This document shows, piece after piece, positions 27,057 to 35,564 of a stretch of DNA of 64,000 bases. The first letter of the stretch is position 1. Each line of letters begins with the position of its first letter. The translations under genes were made by a program, and so were the position numbers. The DNA comes from Streptomyces sp. SID12501 (GTDB taxonomy: Bacteria; Actinomycetota; Actinomycetes; Streptomycetales; Streptomycetaceae): positions 1 to 64,000 of the forward strand of contig NZ_JAAGLU010000032.1 in NCBI RefSeq assembly GCF_010550245.1. Direction: 5' to 3'. The notes beneath the pieces are model-generated. The model was given only the letters and a program-made list of their open reading frames with translations. It did not search any database and was not told the DNA's origin.

Positions 27057-27725
27057 ATGCCCGACCTGCCCGACTTCCCCGCCGCCACCCAGCGCTCCCG
27101 TGTCCGGGTGCCGCTGCGCTTCCACGACGGCTACAGCGTCGACACCGAACTGGTCACCTTCCACGGCCTGGTCGACGGTCAGGAGCACGTGGCGATGGTC
27201 CTCGGCGAACCGGCGCCCGGCACCACCCCGTTGGTCCGGCTGCACTCCGAGTGCCTCACGGGCGACGTCTTCGGCTCGGCCCGCTGCGACTGCGGCCCCC
27301 AGCTGCGCGAGGCCGTCGAGCGCATCGCCGAGCACGGTGGCGTCCTGCTGTACCTCCGCCAGGAGGGCCGGGGCATCGGCCTCTACAACAAGCTCGACGC
27401 GTACGCCCTCCAGGACGAGGGCCTCGACACCTACGCCGCGAACGCCGCGCTGGGCCTCCCTGAGGACGCCCGCGACTACACGGCGGCGGCCCAGATGCTC
27501 CAGGCCCTGGGCATCACCTCGGTGGACCTCCTCTCCAACAACCCGGACAAGGCCAACCAGCTCCGGGCCCTGGGCACGGACGTCCACGGCCGCGTCCCCA
27601 CGGGCGTGTTCACCACCCCGGCCAACGTCCGCTACCTCCGCGCGAAGGTCCTGCAGACCCAGCACACGCTGCCGCTGGGCGAGTTGGGCGGCGTCGGCGG
27701 CCTCACGGAGCTGAGCGTCGGCTGA
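27057..27725 (+). CDS. ribA: GTP cyclohydrolase II
   Basis: RibA opens GTP to 2,5-diamino-6-ribosylamino-pyrimidinone phosphate, the first riboflavin step. The 222-residue protein has the zinc triad in ECLTGDVFGSARCDCGPQ, the phosphate-binding RQEGRGIGL and LSNNPDK, in normal order and full length for a stand-alone enzyme (no DHBP synthase fused). It follows marR by 99 bp with its own promoter and palindrome. Probably a paralogue serving a special flavin or 7-deazapurine need, since the usual ribBA/ribH neighbours are absent. Confidence 0.93.
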   Translation: MPDLPDFPAATQRSRVRVPLRFHDGYSVDTELVTFHGLVDGQEHVAMVLGEPAPGTTPLVRLHSECLTGDVFGSARCDCGPQLREAVERIAEHGGVLLYLRQEGRGIGLYNKLDAYALQDEGLDTYAANAALGLPEDARDYTAAAQMLQALGITSVDLLSNNPDKANQLRALGTDVHGRVPTGVFTTPANVRYLRAKVLQTQHTLPLGELGGVGGLTELSVG

Positions 27726-27834
27726 CGGCGTCCGCCCCGGTCGTCACGAGACGGCGGCGGGCGGCTGGACAGGCTCCCCCGGCCGCGGTCCGCGGCAACG
27801 GTTGGAGTGCTGCCCAACCGGATACCCGGGCGGC

Positions 27835-28941
27835 ATGCCACGAATACTGAGACGACACGGACACGAAGACGGACGCGGCGAACAGGGCGAACAGGGCGGC
27901 TACGACGGGCACGACGAGCCCGCCACAGCCGACCGGACGGCCGAGCGGGCGCGGGCACCCGAGGCCGGCCCCGACGAGCAGGTCGAGCAACGGGCCCCGG
28001 ACACTCCGACCGACCTGCCCAGAAGCTCCTGGTGGGCGGTGCTGAAAGGCACCGCGAAGGAGTTCAAGAAGGACGAGCTGGCCGACCGGGCCGCCGCCCT
28101 GACCTACTACGGGATCCTGGCCCTCTTCCCGGCCCTCCTCGTACTGATCTCCCTGCTCGGGATCATGGGACGGTCGACGACCCAGCGTGTGCTGGACAAC
28201 ATCCAGGACCTGGCCCCGGGCGCGGTGCAGGACGTCCTGCGCAACATGGTGCGGCAGATGCAGGGCACCGCCGGAATCGGCTCGGTCCTGGCGATCGTGG
28301 GTCTGGTGCTCGCGGTGTGGTCGGCCTCCGGCTATGTCGCCGCGTTCATCAGGAGCGCCAACGCGGTCTACGACATCCCGGAGGGCCGCCCGGTGTGGAA
28401 GGTGCTGCCCGTCCGCGTCGGCCTGACGGTGGTCCTGATGGTCCTGGCCGTGGGCAGCGCGGTGATCGTCGTGTTCACCGGCGGCCTCGCCGAGAAGGTC
28501 GGCGGCGCGCTGGGGATCGGCGACACGGCGCTCACGGTGTGGTCGATCGCGAAGTGGCCGGTGCTGGTGGTCCTGGTCACGGTCATGATCGCGATCCTGT
28601 ACTGGGCGGCCCCGAACGCGAAGATCCGCGGCTACCGCTGGATCACCCCGGGCAGTTTCCTGGCACTGCTGATCTGGATGGCCGCCTCCGCCGGGTTCGC
28701 GGTGTACCTGGCGAACTTCGCCTCGTACAACAAGACGTACGGCACCTTCGCCGGCGTGATCATCTTCCTGGTGTGGCTGTGGATCACGAATCTGGCGATC
28801 CTGCTGGGCCTGGAGTGCGACGCGGAACTGGCCCGCCAGCGGGCCGTCGCGGGCGGTCACCCGGCCGACGAGGAGCCCTACGTACAGCCGCGGGACACCC
28901 GGAAATGGGACGCGGCGGACCGCCGCCGCTTCGAGTCCTGA
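27835..28941 (+). CDS. YihY/BrkB-family membrane protein
   Basis: This 368-residue protein has a charged, disordered N-terminus (about 65 residues) and six hydrophobic helices. The family segment ADRAAALTYYGILALFPALL starts near residue 85, and a basic/acidic C-terminal tail follows. Members were long called ribonuclease BN in error; their true role (possibly transport or virulence-related) is unsettled. It stands alone between ribA and the holin-like operon. Confidence 0.87.
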   Translation: MPRILRRHGHEDGRGEQGEQGGYDGHDEPATADRTAERARAPEAGPDEQVEQRAPDTPTDLPRSSWWAVLKGTAKEFKKDELADRAAALTYYGILALFPALLVLISLLGIMGRSTTQRVLDNIQDLAPGAVQDVLRNMVRQMQGTAGIGSVLAIVGLVLAVWSASGYVAAFIRSANAVYDIPEGRPVWKVLPVRVGLTVVLMVLAVGSAVIVVFTGGLAEKVGGALGIGDTALTVWSIAKWPVLVVLVTVMIAILYWAAPNAKIRGYRWITPGSFLALLIWMAASAGFAVYLANFASYNKTYGTFAGVIIFLVWLWITNLAILLGLECDAELARQRAVAGGHPADEEPYVQPRDTRKWDAADRRRFES

Positions 28942-29132
28942 GCCGGCCGAGCGGCGTGTGATCCGGCACCTGATCCGGCTCGTGATCCGTCGGGGTGACG
29001 CGGCGATGCGGGGGTACTCGCACAGCCGACCGATCCGACAAACGCGCAGGGCAGGGTCGTACGAGCGTCAACGAACGCCGACCGGGCCTGCCGCGCACAC
29101 CGACGAACGCGACGAAGGACGGGTGAGCACCC

Positions 29133-29552
29133 ATGACGGTACAAGGCTCCCACCGAACGGACAGCGGAGCGCATGAACCGGTGGGCGACCTGGTCCAGCG
29201 TGCCTCGCAGCAGTTGTCACAGCTGGTCCGCGACGAGATGCGGCTGGCGCAGGCGGAGATGACCGAGAAGGGCCGGCGGTACGGCAAGGGCGGCGGCCTG
29301 TTCGGCGGTGCCGGCGTGCTGGGTGTGCTCACGCTGCAGGCCCTGGTGGTCACCGTGATCGCCGCGCTGTCGCTCGCCGTGGACGTGTGGGTGGCGGCGC
29401 TGATCGTCACCGGCGTCCTGGCCGTGGTCACCGCGGTGATGGCGGCGCTCGGCAGGAAGCAGTTCAGCAAGGCATCCCCGCCGACGCCCGAGCGGACGGT
29501 GGACAGCGTCAAGGCCGATGTGGCCGCTATCAAGGAGAGTGCACAGCGATGA
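29133..29552 (+). CDS. phage-holin-superfamily (DUF1469-like) membrane protein
   Basis: This 139-residue protein has an amphipathic N-terminal helix (LVQRASQQLSQLVRDEMRLA), two transmembrane helices (about 55-105) and a short charged tail. Despite the family name, these chromosomal proteins are not known to lyse cells. It is first gene of a three-gene operon with ATGA stop/start overlaps (DUF3618, then DUF4235), a set repeatedly seen together in actinomycetes and likely acting at the membrane. Confidence 0.85.
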   Translation: MTVQGSHRTDSGAHEPVGDLVQRASQQLSQLVRDEMRLAQAEMTEKGRRYGKGGGLFGGAGVLGVLTLQALVVTVIAALSLAVDVWVAALIVTGVLAVVTAVMAALGRKQFSKASPPTPERTVDSVKADVAAIKESAQR

Positions 29553-30016
29553 CCGAGGACAAGTCACAGCCGGGTGCCGAGGCAGCACCGTCCCCCGAGG
29601 AACTGCGGATGCGGGTGGAGGCGACCCGTGAGGAGCTCGGCGTGACGGTCGAGGCGCTCGCGGCGAAGGCCGACGTCAGGGCCCGGGCCCAGGAGAAGAC
29701 CACGGCTGTCAAGCAGCAGGTCGCCGAGAAGACCGCCCAGGTCGGCGCCCAGCTTCGGGACAAGGCGACGCACGCGGCCCACGCAGTGCAGGAAAGGACC
29801 CCCGAGCCGGTGCGTGCCAAGGCCGCCGCGGCCGGCGGTCAGGTCCGCGACAAGGCCGTGCAGGTAGCTGAGCTGGCCCGGGACAAGGCCCCGGAGCCGG
29901 TACGGGAGAAGGCCGGCCAGGGTATGCGGGCGGCGCGCGCCAATCGCGTCCCGCTGCTCGCCGTCGGGGTGATCGTCGCGCTGCTGATGGTCCGCCGGTC
30001 GAGGAGGCACCGATGA
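29549..30016 (+). CDS. DUF3618 protein
   Basis: This 155-residue, mostly helical, Ala/Lys/Glu-rich protein has the DUF3618 opening SPEELRMRVEATREELGVTVEALAAKADV and one C-terminal transmembrane helix (PLLAVGVIVALLMV). Repeated KAxxVREKA-type segments suggest a long amphipathic or coiled-coil rod on the cytoplasmic side. Overlaps neighbours at both ends by ATGA, so translation is coupled. Function unknown. Confidence 0.85.
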   Translation: MTEDKSQPGAEAAPSPEELRMRVEATREELGVTVEALAAKADVRARAQEKTTAVKQQVAEKTAQVGAQLRDKATHAAHAVQERTPEPVRAKAAAAGGQVRDKAVQVAELARDKAPEPVREKAGQGMRAARANRVPLLAVGVIVALLMVRRSRRHR

Positions 30017-30279
30017 AGGCCTCGAAGGCCGCCTACAAGCCGGTCGGCATGGCGATGGGCATCCTCGGAGGTGTCCTGGCCGGCGCGGTGTTCAAGCAGG
30101 CCTGGAAACGGCTCGCGCACGAGGACTCCGCGCCTGACGCCACGGACGAGTTCCGGAGCTGGCGCGAGGTGCTCGCGGCAGCGGTCGTACAGGGCGCGAT
30201 CTTCGCCGGGGTCAAGGCCGCGGTCGACCGCGGCGGCGCCACCGCCATCCGGCGCCTGACGGGCAACTGGCCGGGCTGA
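30013..30279 (+). CDS. DUF4235 membrane protein
   Basis: This 88-residue protein has two hydrophobic helices (about 10-28 and 55-75) and the DUF4235 pattern VGMAMGILGGVLAGAVFKQ with FRSWREVLAAAVVQGAIFAGVKA. Last gene of the operon. Function unknown; its partners suggest an envelope-stress or membrane-shaping role. Confidence 0.83.
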   Translation: MKASKAAYKPVGMAMGILGGVLAGAVFKQAWKRLAHEDSAPDATDEFRSWREVLAAAVVQGAIFAGVKAAVDRGGATAIRRLTGNWPG

Positions 30280-30350
30280 GCCCCGGTTGTCGGACGCGGA
30301 CAGGCGCAGAAGTACGAAGACGACAGCCACGGACACAGCCACAGACAGAC

Positions 30351-30386
30351 GACTGGGCCGCGCGGCGAACGCCGCGCGGCCCAGTA
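30351..30386. terminator. bidirectional terminator
   Basis: A near-perfect GC stem (about 15 bp, 30353-30367 with 30370-30384) lies between two convergent genes, the DUF4235 gene and a cold-shock gene, and can stop transcription from both sides. Confidence 0.8.
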
Positions 30387-30401
30387 CGTGCAAGGCAAAG
30401 A

Positions 30402-30611
30402 TCAGGCGGTGGTGATGTTCTCCGCCTGGGGGCCCTTCTGGCCCTGGACGACGTCGAACGTCACGGCCTGGCCCTCCTGGAGCTCACGGAAGCCCGAGGA
30501 GTTGATCGCGGAGTAGTGCGCGAAGACGTCCGGACCGCCGCCGTCCTGGGCGATGAAGCCGAAGCCCTTCTCCGCGTTGAACCACTTCACAGTTCCAGTT
30601 GCCACAGTCAT
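30402..30611 (-). CDS. CspA-family cold-shock protein
   Basis: This 69-residue single cold-shock domain has RNA-binding motifs KGFGFI (RNP1) and VFAHY (RNP2), starting GTVKWFNAEKG. It binds single-stranded RNA/DNA and melts RNA structure at low temperature. ATG 30611 matches family starts; the frame is open 138 bp further upstream through the leader but has no homologous sequence. Preceded by a structured leader. Confidence 0.93.
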   Translation of the reverse strand: MTVATGTVKWFNAEKGFGFIAQDGGGPDVFAHYSAINSSGFRELQEGQAVTFDVVQGQKGPQAENITTA

Positions 30612-30629
30612 GCCTTCCAGTCGATGAAA

Positions 30630-30716
30630 CGTCTGCCCCTTCGTGAAGCAGACGGAGGTGATCGCCCTGGTCCCTGCGGCACAGCACAGCAAAACGCCCA
30701 CACCTAAGGCGTGGGC
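30630..30716 (-). promoter_or_regulatory. terminator-like hairpin and leader hairpin upstream of csp
   Basis: On the minus strand GCCCACGCC-TTA-GGTGTGGGC is followed by GTTTT (30696-30716), a classic intrinsic terminator. The stem includes a G-U pair that forms only in the minus-strand transcript, fixing the direction. It either ends the MerR gene transcript 135 bp upstream or attenuates csp. A second 7-bp hairpin (30630-30654) lies 18 bases before the start codon and could mask or expose the ribosome-binding site. Confidence 0.5.
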
Positions 30717-30849
30717 AAGGGGAAATCCGAACCACGACAGCTCGCACAAACGCTACCCGTCCGCACCCGCCTTCACCACAGAAAACGCCGCTCAGTATTC
30801 CGGCCATGCTCGTAGGTGATGGCCCGCCGACCCGGCGGGCACGCTCACT

Positions 30850-31188
30850 TCAGGTCGAGACCGACGGATTGGGCGATTTGTCGGAGCGACGGTACTCGGC
30901 GTTGATGCGCTGGGCTTCTTCGAGCTGGTCCTCGAGGATGATGATCCGGCAGGCGGCGTCGACCGGGGTGCCGCGGTCGACGAGCTCACGCGCGCGGGCC
31001 GCGATGCGCAGTTGGTAGCGGGAGTAGCGGCGGTGTCCGCCCTCGGAGCGCAGCGGTGTGATCAGCCGTGCTTCGCCGAGGGCCCGGAGGAAACCGGGAG
31101 TGGTACCGAGCATCTCGGCGGCCCGGCCCATCGTGTAGGCGGGGTAGTCGTCGTCGTCAAGACGGCCCAGCGACTCGTCTGCTGTCAT
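30850..31188 (-). CDS. MerR-like helix-turn-helix regulator
   Basis: This 112-residue protein has a winged-helix MerR head (YTMGRAAEMLGTTPGFLRAL ... EGGHRRYSRYQL) and a short coiled-coil tail; no effector domain is present. It is similar in size to small developmental or stress MerR proteins of Streptomyces. ATG 31188 is preceded by AGAGAGGTGAG; the frame continues upstream through a hairpin and is not used. Adjacent to a cold-shock gene, so a temperature or stress role is possible. Confidence 0.82.
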   Translation of the reverse strand: MTADESLGRLDDDDYPAYTMGRAAEMLGTTPGFLRALGEARLITPLRSEGGHRRYSRYQLRIAARARELVDRGTPVDAACRIIILEDQLEEAQRINAEYRRSDKSPNPSVST

Positions 31189-31214
31189 CTCACCTCTCTT
31201 TTGGAACGCGTCGA

Positions 31215-31247
31215 GGGGCCTTGGTGCCGTAACGGCACCAAGGCCCC
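31215..31247 (-). promoter_or_regulatory. strong hairpin in the leader of the MerR-like gene
   Basis: GGGGCCTTGGTGCCG-TAA-CGGCACCAAGGCCCC forms a 15-bp perfect stem with a 3-base loop, 27 bases upstream of the start codon. It is in the transcribed leader if the promoter lies further right. No U-run follows. Confidence 0.6.
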
Positions 31248-31872
31248 GAAGGAACTGCAAACACCATCTGCCGGCCCTACTACTGCACCGGCCTACTTTT
31301 TCCGCACTGCCGTCCGACAACTCCGACGGGAGCGCGGGGATCGCTGATTTACGACCGGAGACCACCTGCCTATCGATGTCCTGCGGTACCCGGGCTCAGA
31401 CTTCCGCCCGGGCGATCCTGATGGCGCTCGACTCCTCCGTTCTTTCCCTCTGAACCAACAACCTACCGAACAAGGAACTGCGGACTACCGGTACCTCCAC
31501 CTGTTGGTACCGCCACCGCGTCAACCGCGGCCCTGCTCACTCCTCACGGCGGCCCCTGATCACTGCGGGCCACCCGGTCCGGTCGTCAGCCCCGTCGCCG
31601 TCCTGCAAAGCCCTGGCTTCGGAACTCCACCACCGCACCGTCCTGCGTGTACTGCTGCCCGGCAGTTCGTGTCTGCCAGGGCCTCGCTCGATCTCGTCTA
31701 CGAGAGAAACAATAATGATCCGAGCCACCAATGTCTACTCCGGCAAGCATAGATTTTGATGGGCTCACCGATGAGGTAATCCTCCTGGGCCGGCCTGCGG
31801 ACGGCGCCCGTCGCGAAGAGTGACACCACCGCCCCAGTCACTCGGACGTGGCGTTGCATAGAATCCGGTGTC
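31248..31872. other. gene-poor interval
   Basis: About 620 bp without a convincing gene. It holds further small inverted repeats (GGTACC-n10-GGTACC near 31489-31513; CCCGGGCTCAGACTTCCGCCCGGG near 31390) and short reading frames on both strands with no family resemblance. GC content falls towards 31680-31770, suggesting promoter sequence for the gene at 31873. Confidence 0.5.
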
Positions 31873-32232
31873 ATGCCGAAGCCTGACGACCTGATCGTTG
31901 ACATCGCAGCCCTTGTGGAATCCGGGCGGAGCAACCAGATGTCCCTGACCGTGGTCACCGGTGGTGCTGTCATCACCGGTCGACTGGCTCCCGAAGCCGT
32001 GTGGCGGCAGAGGGTGTCGGAGGTCCTGACGGACTCCGCCCAACTGGGCGACTTCTCCGCCGTCTTCAAAACCCCCACCAAGAGGGACGGGCCGCCCACG
32101 CATCTGCACTTCCATGTCGCCCGCATCCTGCAGGGCACGGTGGGTATCCCGGAGACGGGCGGGATGTACCGCATCGCCATCGAGGACGTCACCGCCTGGA
32201 CCGTGGGCGACTTCCGCTACTCGGACCACTGA
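31873..32232 (+). CDS. hypothetical protein, weak GvpU-like resemblance
   Basis: This 119-residue soluble alpha/beta protein starts DLIVDIAALVESGRSNQMSLTVVTGGAVITGRL, which recalls the gas-vesicle accessory protein GvpU and related small domains (resemblance from memory, weak). No gas-vesicle genes are near. It is a single gene closed by a strong terminator. No catalytic motif is obvious. Confidence 0.6.
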   Translation: MPKPDDLIVDIAALVESGRSNQMSLTVVTGGAVITGRLAPEAVWRQRVSEVLTDSAQLGDFSAVFKTPTKRDGPPTHLHFHVARILQGTVGIPETGGMYRIAIEDVTAWTVGDFRYSDH

Positions 32233-32293
32233 TCCCCCGGCCCACAGACCCCACCGACCCACCGCGGCGCCGGGAACGGCGCGGCACAGCACG

Positions 32294-32335
32294 CAGTGAG
32301 GGCCCTACCGGCGTGCGCCGGTAGGGCCCTCACTG
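32294..32335. terminator. strong bidirectional terminator
   Basis: A perfect 20-bp inverted repeat (32294-32313 and 32316-32335) followed by TTTGT on the plus strand. It separates the gene at 31873 from the convergent cold-shock cluster. Confidence 0.9.
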
Positions 32336-32363
32336 TTTGTCCGGCTCACGCCGGCCCCGTCTG

Positions 32364-32675
32364 TCAGACGGACACCGGGGTGCCGAGCAGCGCCGAGGCC
32401 CGGTCGAACGGGCTCTCGGTACGCACCTCCGGTTCGGCCACGGGAAGGGTGCCGCAGGTGAAGCCGAGCCGGGTCATGGCCCGTACGACTTCGCCCGCGC
32501 TGAAGTCGCGGGGGTCCTGGCGGGTGACGACCTGGCCGACCTGCTTGACGGGGTAGCGGCGTCGTCCGACGATCACGGACTCACCGGTCACCGGCTCGGG
32601 CTTGATGCCCTTCATCGACTCCAGCACACCGCTCTTGGTCAGGTCGAACGGGAAGCGTGCGATGACACAGCGCAT
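32364..32675 (-). CDS. SCO5918-family small protein
   Basis: This 103-residue protein starts MRCVIARFPFDLTKSGVLES, the pattern of a Streptomyces family known (from memory) as SCO5918-like and found downstream of a cold-shock DEAD-box helicase gene, exactly as here. Basic N-terminal half (VIVGRRRYPVKQVGQVV) suggests nucleic-acid contact. Last of four same-strand genes: csp, DEAD-box, CBS protein, this one. Function unknown. Confidence 0.8.
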   Translation of the reverse strand: MRCVIARFPFDLTKSGVLESMKGIKPEPVTGESVIVGRRRYPVKQVGQVVTRQDPRDFSAGEVVRAMTRLGFTCGTLPVAEPEVRTESPFDRASALLGTPVSV

Positions 32676-32776
32676 GATGCCTCACAGGGAGAGGAAGAGA
32701 CGGAAGACGGAAGAGACTGAAGAGCAGAGGGGAAGGCGAGCGGACGGCGACACGGAGCCGACCACGGTGAAGCGGT

Positions 32777-33106
32777 TCAGCCGGCGAGAGCGAGGACGCC
32801 CGGGGCACCGTCGTGTCCGGCGAAGTGCCCGCTGCCGTCGGTGATGTCACTCAGGCGGACGCGGTCCGTGTAGCCGCGGCTGTCGCGGACGGCGACAAGC
32901 CGGGCCCGGGTGACCAGGCCCACGTACTGGCCGTCCTCATCCCGCAGGACCAGATGCCCCGTCCCGGCGGCAGCCGAGACGGACAGCGCCACCTCGACGG
33001 TCATGTCGTGCCAGACCTGCGGTCCGGTCACGTCCATGGCGTCGGCCGCCGTGCTGTGCACGGGGCCGGCGGTTGCCGGGCGGGGCTGCATCTGGACCAG
33101 CGGCAA
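32777..33106 (-). CDS. CBS-domain-like small protein of the cold-shock cluster
   Basis: This 109-residue protein is one CBS-like half: DVTGPQVWHDMTVEVALSVSAAAGTGHLVL followed by EDGQYVGLVTRARL. CBS domains bind adenosyl ligands, usually in pairs, so it should dimerise. Start chosen as TTG 33106 because AGGAGG sits 6 bases upstream; ATG 33091 is the alternative. It lies 46 bp after the helicase gene and is probably co-transcribed. Confidence 0.72.
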   Translation of the reverse strand: MPLVQMQPRPATAGPVHSTAADAMDVTGPQVWHDMTVEVALSVSAAAGTGHLVLRDEDGQYVGLVTRARLVAVRDSRGYTDRVRLSDITDGSGHFAGHDGAPGVLALAG

Positions 33107-33152
33107 AGAGTGCCTCCTGCGGAGATGGGACGGCTTCCTGATCAAGAAGGTG

Positions 33153-34682
33153 CTACGCCGCCGCGGCGACGTTGGGCCGGCGTGCGGGCGCGCGGCCGGC
33201 CGCCGAGGCGGGACGGCGGCGGCCACGTGAGGTGCTGCCGCTGCCGCGCTGCTTGGGGCGCTCGACCACCGGAGCCTTGATGACGACCGGGATGCCCGAG
33301 GGTGCCTGGGCACCGGTGATGCGGTGCAGGGCCTCTTCGCCGGCGCGGACCTGGGTGGTCTGCGGGACGATGCCGGCCGCCGCCATGAGGCGGGTCATCT
33401 CGCGGCGCTGGTTCGGGGTGACCAGAGTCACGACACTGCCGGACTCACCGGCGCGGGCAGTCCTGCCGCCGCGGTGGAGGTAGTCCTTGTGGTCGGTCGG
33501 CGGGTCGACGTTGACGACGAGGTCGAGGTTGTCGACGTGGATCCCGCGCGCCGCGACGTTGGTCGCCACCAGCACGTTGACGTGCCCGCTCTTGAACTGC
33601 GTCAGCGTGCGGGTGCGCTGCGGCTGCGACTTCCCACCGTGCAGCGCGGCGGCTCGGACCCCGCTGTTCAGGAGCTGCTCGGTGAGACGGTCGACGGCGT
33701 GCTTGGTGTCGAGGAACATGATCACGCGGCCGTCGCGGGCCGCGATCTCGACAGTGGCTGAGTGCTTGTCGGCGCCGTGGACCTGCAGCACGTGGTGCTC
33801 CATCGTCGTGACCGCGCCGGCCGAGGGGTCGACGGAGTGCACGACCGGGTCGCTGAGGTAGCGGCGCACGAGCAGGTCGACGTTGCGGTCGAGAGTCGCG
33901 GAGAACAGCATGCGCTGACCCTCGGGGCGGACCTGGTCGAGCAGCGCGGTGACCTGCGGCATGAAGCCCATGTCGGCCATCTGGTCGGCCTCGTCGAGGA
34001 CGGTGATGGAGACCTGGTCCAGTCGGCAGTCACCGCGGTCGATGAGGTCCTTGAGGCGTCCCGGGGTGGCGACGACGATCTCGGCCCCGCCGCGCAGTGC
34101 GCTGGCCTGCCTGCCGATCGGCATACCGCCCACCACCGTGGCGAGCCGCAGGCGCACGGCGCGGGCATACGGGGTGAGCGCGTCGGTGACCTGCTGCGCG
34201 AGCTCACGCGTCGGTACGAGGATCAGGCCCAGCGGCTGCCTGGCCTCGGCGCGCCGCCCGACCGTACGCGCCAGCAGCGCGAGCCCGAAGGCGAGGGTCT
34301 TGCCGGAGCCGGTGCGCCCGCGGCCCAGTACGTCCCGGCCCGCGAGGGAGTTCGGCAGGGTCGCGCCCTGGATCGGGAAGGGCACGGTCACGCCCTGGGT
34401 GCCGAGCGCGGTCAGCAACTCCTTGGGCATCTCGAGATCGGCGAAGGCCTCCACGGCGGGAAGCGCGGGGGTGATCGTCTCGGGGAGAGCAAACTCACCC
34501 TGGACCGCGGCGGGTCGGCGGCCGTAACCGCCGCCACCACCGGAACGCCCCTGCCCACCGGAGCGGCTCTGCCCGCCGGACCGGCCGGCGGTCGACGAAC
34601 CGGATCGGCCACCACTGCGTCCGGCAGCGGCACCGCCGTTACGGGTGCGGGAGAAACGGTCGTTCGTACGTGTGCGGTTCAT
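33153..34682 (-). CDS. cold-shock-associated DEAD-box RNA helicase
   Basis: This 509-residue helicase has a Gly/Ser/Arg-rich N-terminus (about 70 residues), Q motif region (TVPFPIQGATLP), Walker A GRGRTGSGKT (about 130), DEAD (VLDEADQM, about 230), SAT (LFSATLD, about 259) and HRGGRTARAG (about 405), with a short basic Arg-rich tail. It unwinds structured RNA, probably ribosomal or mRNA, at low temperature. ATG 34682 has AGGAAGG upstream. It lies downstream of a cold-shock gene and terminator with its own promoter region in 34690-34940. Confidence 0.93.
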   Translation of the reverse strand: MNRTRTNDRFSRTRNGGAAAGRSGGRSGSSTAGRSGGQSRSGGQGRSGGGGGYGRRPAAVQGEFALPETITPALPAVEAFADLEMPKELLTALGTQGVTVPFPIQGATLPNSLAGRDVLGRGRTGSGKTLAFGLALLARTVGRRAEARQPLGLILVPTRELAQQVTDALTPYARAVRLRLATVVGGMPIGRQASALRGGAEIVVATPGRLKDLIDRGDCRLDQVSITVLDEADQMADMGFMPQVTALLDQVRPEGQRMLFSATLDRNVDLLVRRYLSDPVVHSVDPSAGAVTTMEHHVLQVHGADKHSATVEIAARDGRVIMFLDTKHAVDRLTEQLLNSGVRAAALHGGKSQPQRTRTLTQFKSGHVNVLVATNVAARGIHVDNLDLVVNVDPPTDHKDYLHRGGRTARAGESGSVVTLVTPNQRREMTRLMAAAGIVPQTTQVRAGEEALHRITGAQAPSGIPVVIKAPVVERPKQRGSGSTSRGRRRPASAAGRAPARRPNVAAAA

Positions 34683-34940
34683 GCGGAACCTTCCTCGATG
34701 CGGCTCACATCTAGGAATTTCCGCAGCAAAGAGCGGCGCGGAGAATTGCAAGAATGGGCCGAAAGAATGCGAAAGCGAATCTGGCCGGCAGTGAATTCAC
34801 GCGGGCTCAGGTGCTGAATTGGGTGACTCGATAGGGAGTGATGTCCGGGGCGTTCACGCCCACAGACTCCTCGACGTCTTCGGAGTCGTCTCACAGGTGA
34901 AGCAGATGGAGCAGGTGAAACCACTGCGAAAAAATGCATG

Positions 34941-34980
34941 CAGCTGGGGCCCGTACCCCGAGGGATGCGGGCCCCAACTG
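34941..34980 (-). terminator. terminator after cold-shock gene
   Basis: Imperfect GC stem (GGGGCCC paired with GGGCCCC, inner CCC/GGG) directly after the csp stop codon. It partly separates csp from the helicase; the helicase may also be read through. Confidence 0.7.
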
Positions 34981-34997
34981 CACAGTACGCGTCAGCG

Positions 34998-35201
34998 TCA
35001 GACAAGAACGATGTTCTCGGCCGTCGGGCCCTTCTGGCCCTGCGCGATGTCGAAGTTGACCTTCTGGCCTTCGAGCAGCTCGCGGAAGCCCTGGGCGGAG
35101 ATGTTCGAGTAGTGGGCGAACACGTCAGGGCCGCCACCATCCTGCTCGATGAATCCGAAACCCTTTTCCGCGTTGAACCACTTCACGGTGCCAGCAGCCA
35201 T
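34998..35201 (-). CDS. CspA-family cold-shock protein
   Basis: This 67-residue cold-shock domain starts MAAGTVKWFNAEKGFGFI and includes VFAHY; about three quarters identical to the protein at 30.4 kb. First gene of the cold-shock cluster. The leader (35202-35340) is AT-richer than its surroundings and unusually long, as for cold-inducible csp genes. No gene is seen from there to the tRNA scar at 35.64 kb. Confidence 0.94.
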   Translation of the reverse strand: MAAGTVKWFNAEKGFGFIEQDGGGPDVFAHYSNISAQGFRELLEGQKVNFDIAQGQKGPTAENIVLV

Positions 35202-35564
35202 GTCATATCTCCTTCAGGGGCAGTGATTACGGGTCCGCAGATCGCAGACTCCGTGTCGCCGCGATGATTACCCCGTCCGGAAAAGACCGGCATTAAAATT
35301 TCGGGAACCACAACTGCAACTTAGATCGACAGTAGCACACTGCGACGGCCGACGAGCGTTGAATAACTCTCAGCTATTTATTGAGGCACATAACCTGCCC
35401 GTGCGTTCCGTCAATATCTCAGCTTGCGGCCATAGATATTGGGGCGTGTCCAGCGGAGGGCCTGCCCCGCGGCGCGCACCGCGGCCGGCGGCCGGCCCGC
35501 CCGGCCCGCCGTCGCCCGTGGAGGCCCACGGTCCGCTTCCGCCGGAACCCCACCACCCGAAAAC

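Noticed and set aside
29133..30279. Prophage lysis cassette suggested by the holin-type domain
   Set aside because: The DUF1469-DUF3618-DUF4235 trio is a common chromosomal operon in Streptomyces and no other phage gene is near.
31504..31768. Small genes in the 31.5-31.8 kb gap, including a frame faintly like a transposase start (minus strand)
   Set aside because: The resemblance covers only a few residues and no catalytic residues or inverted repeats are seen.
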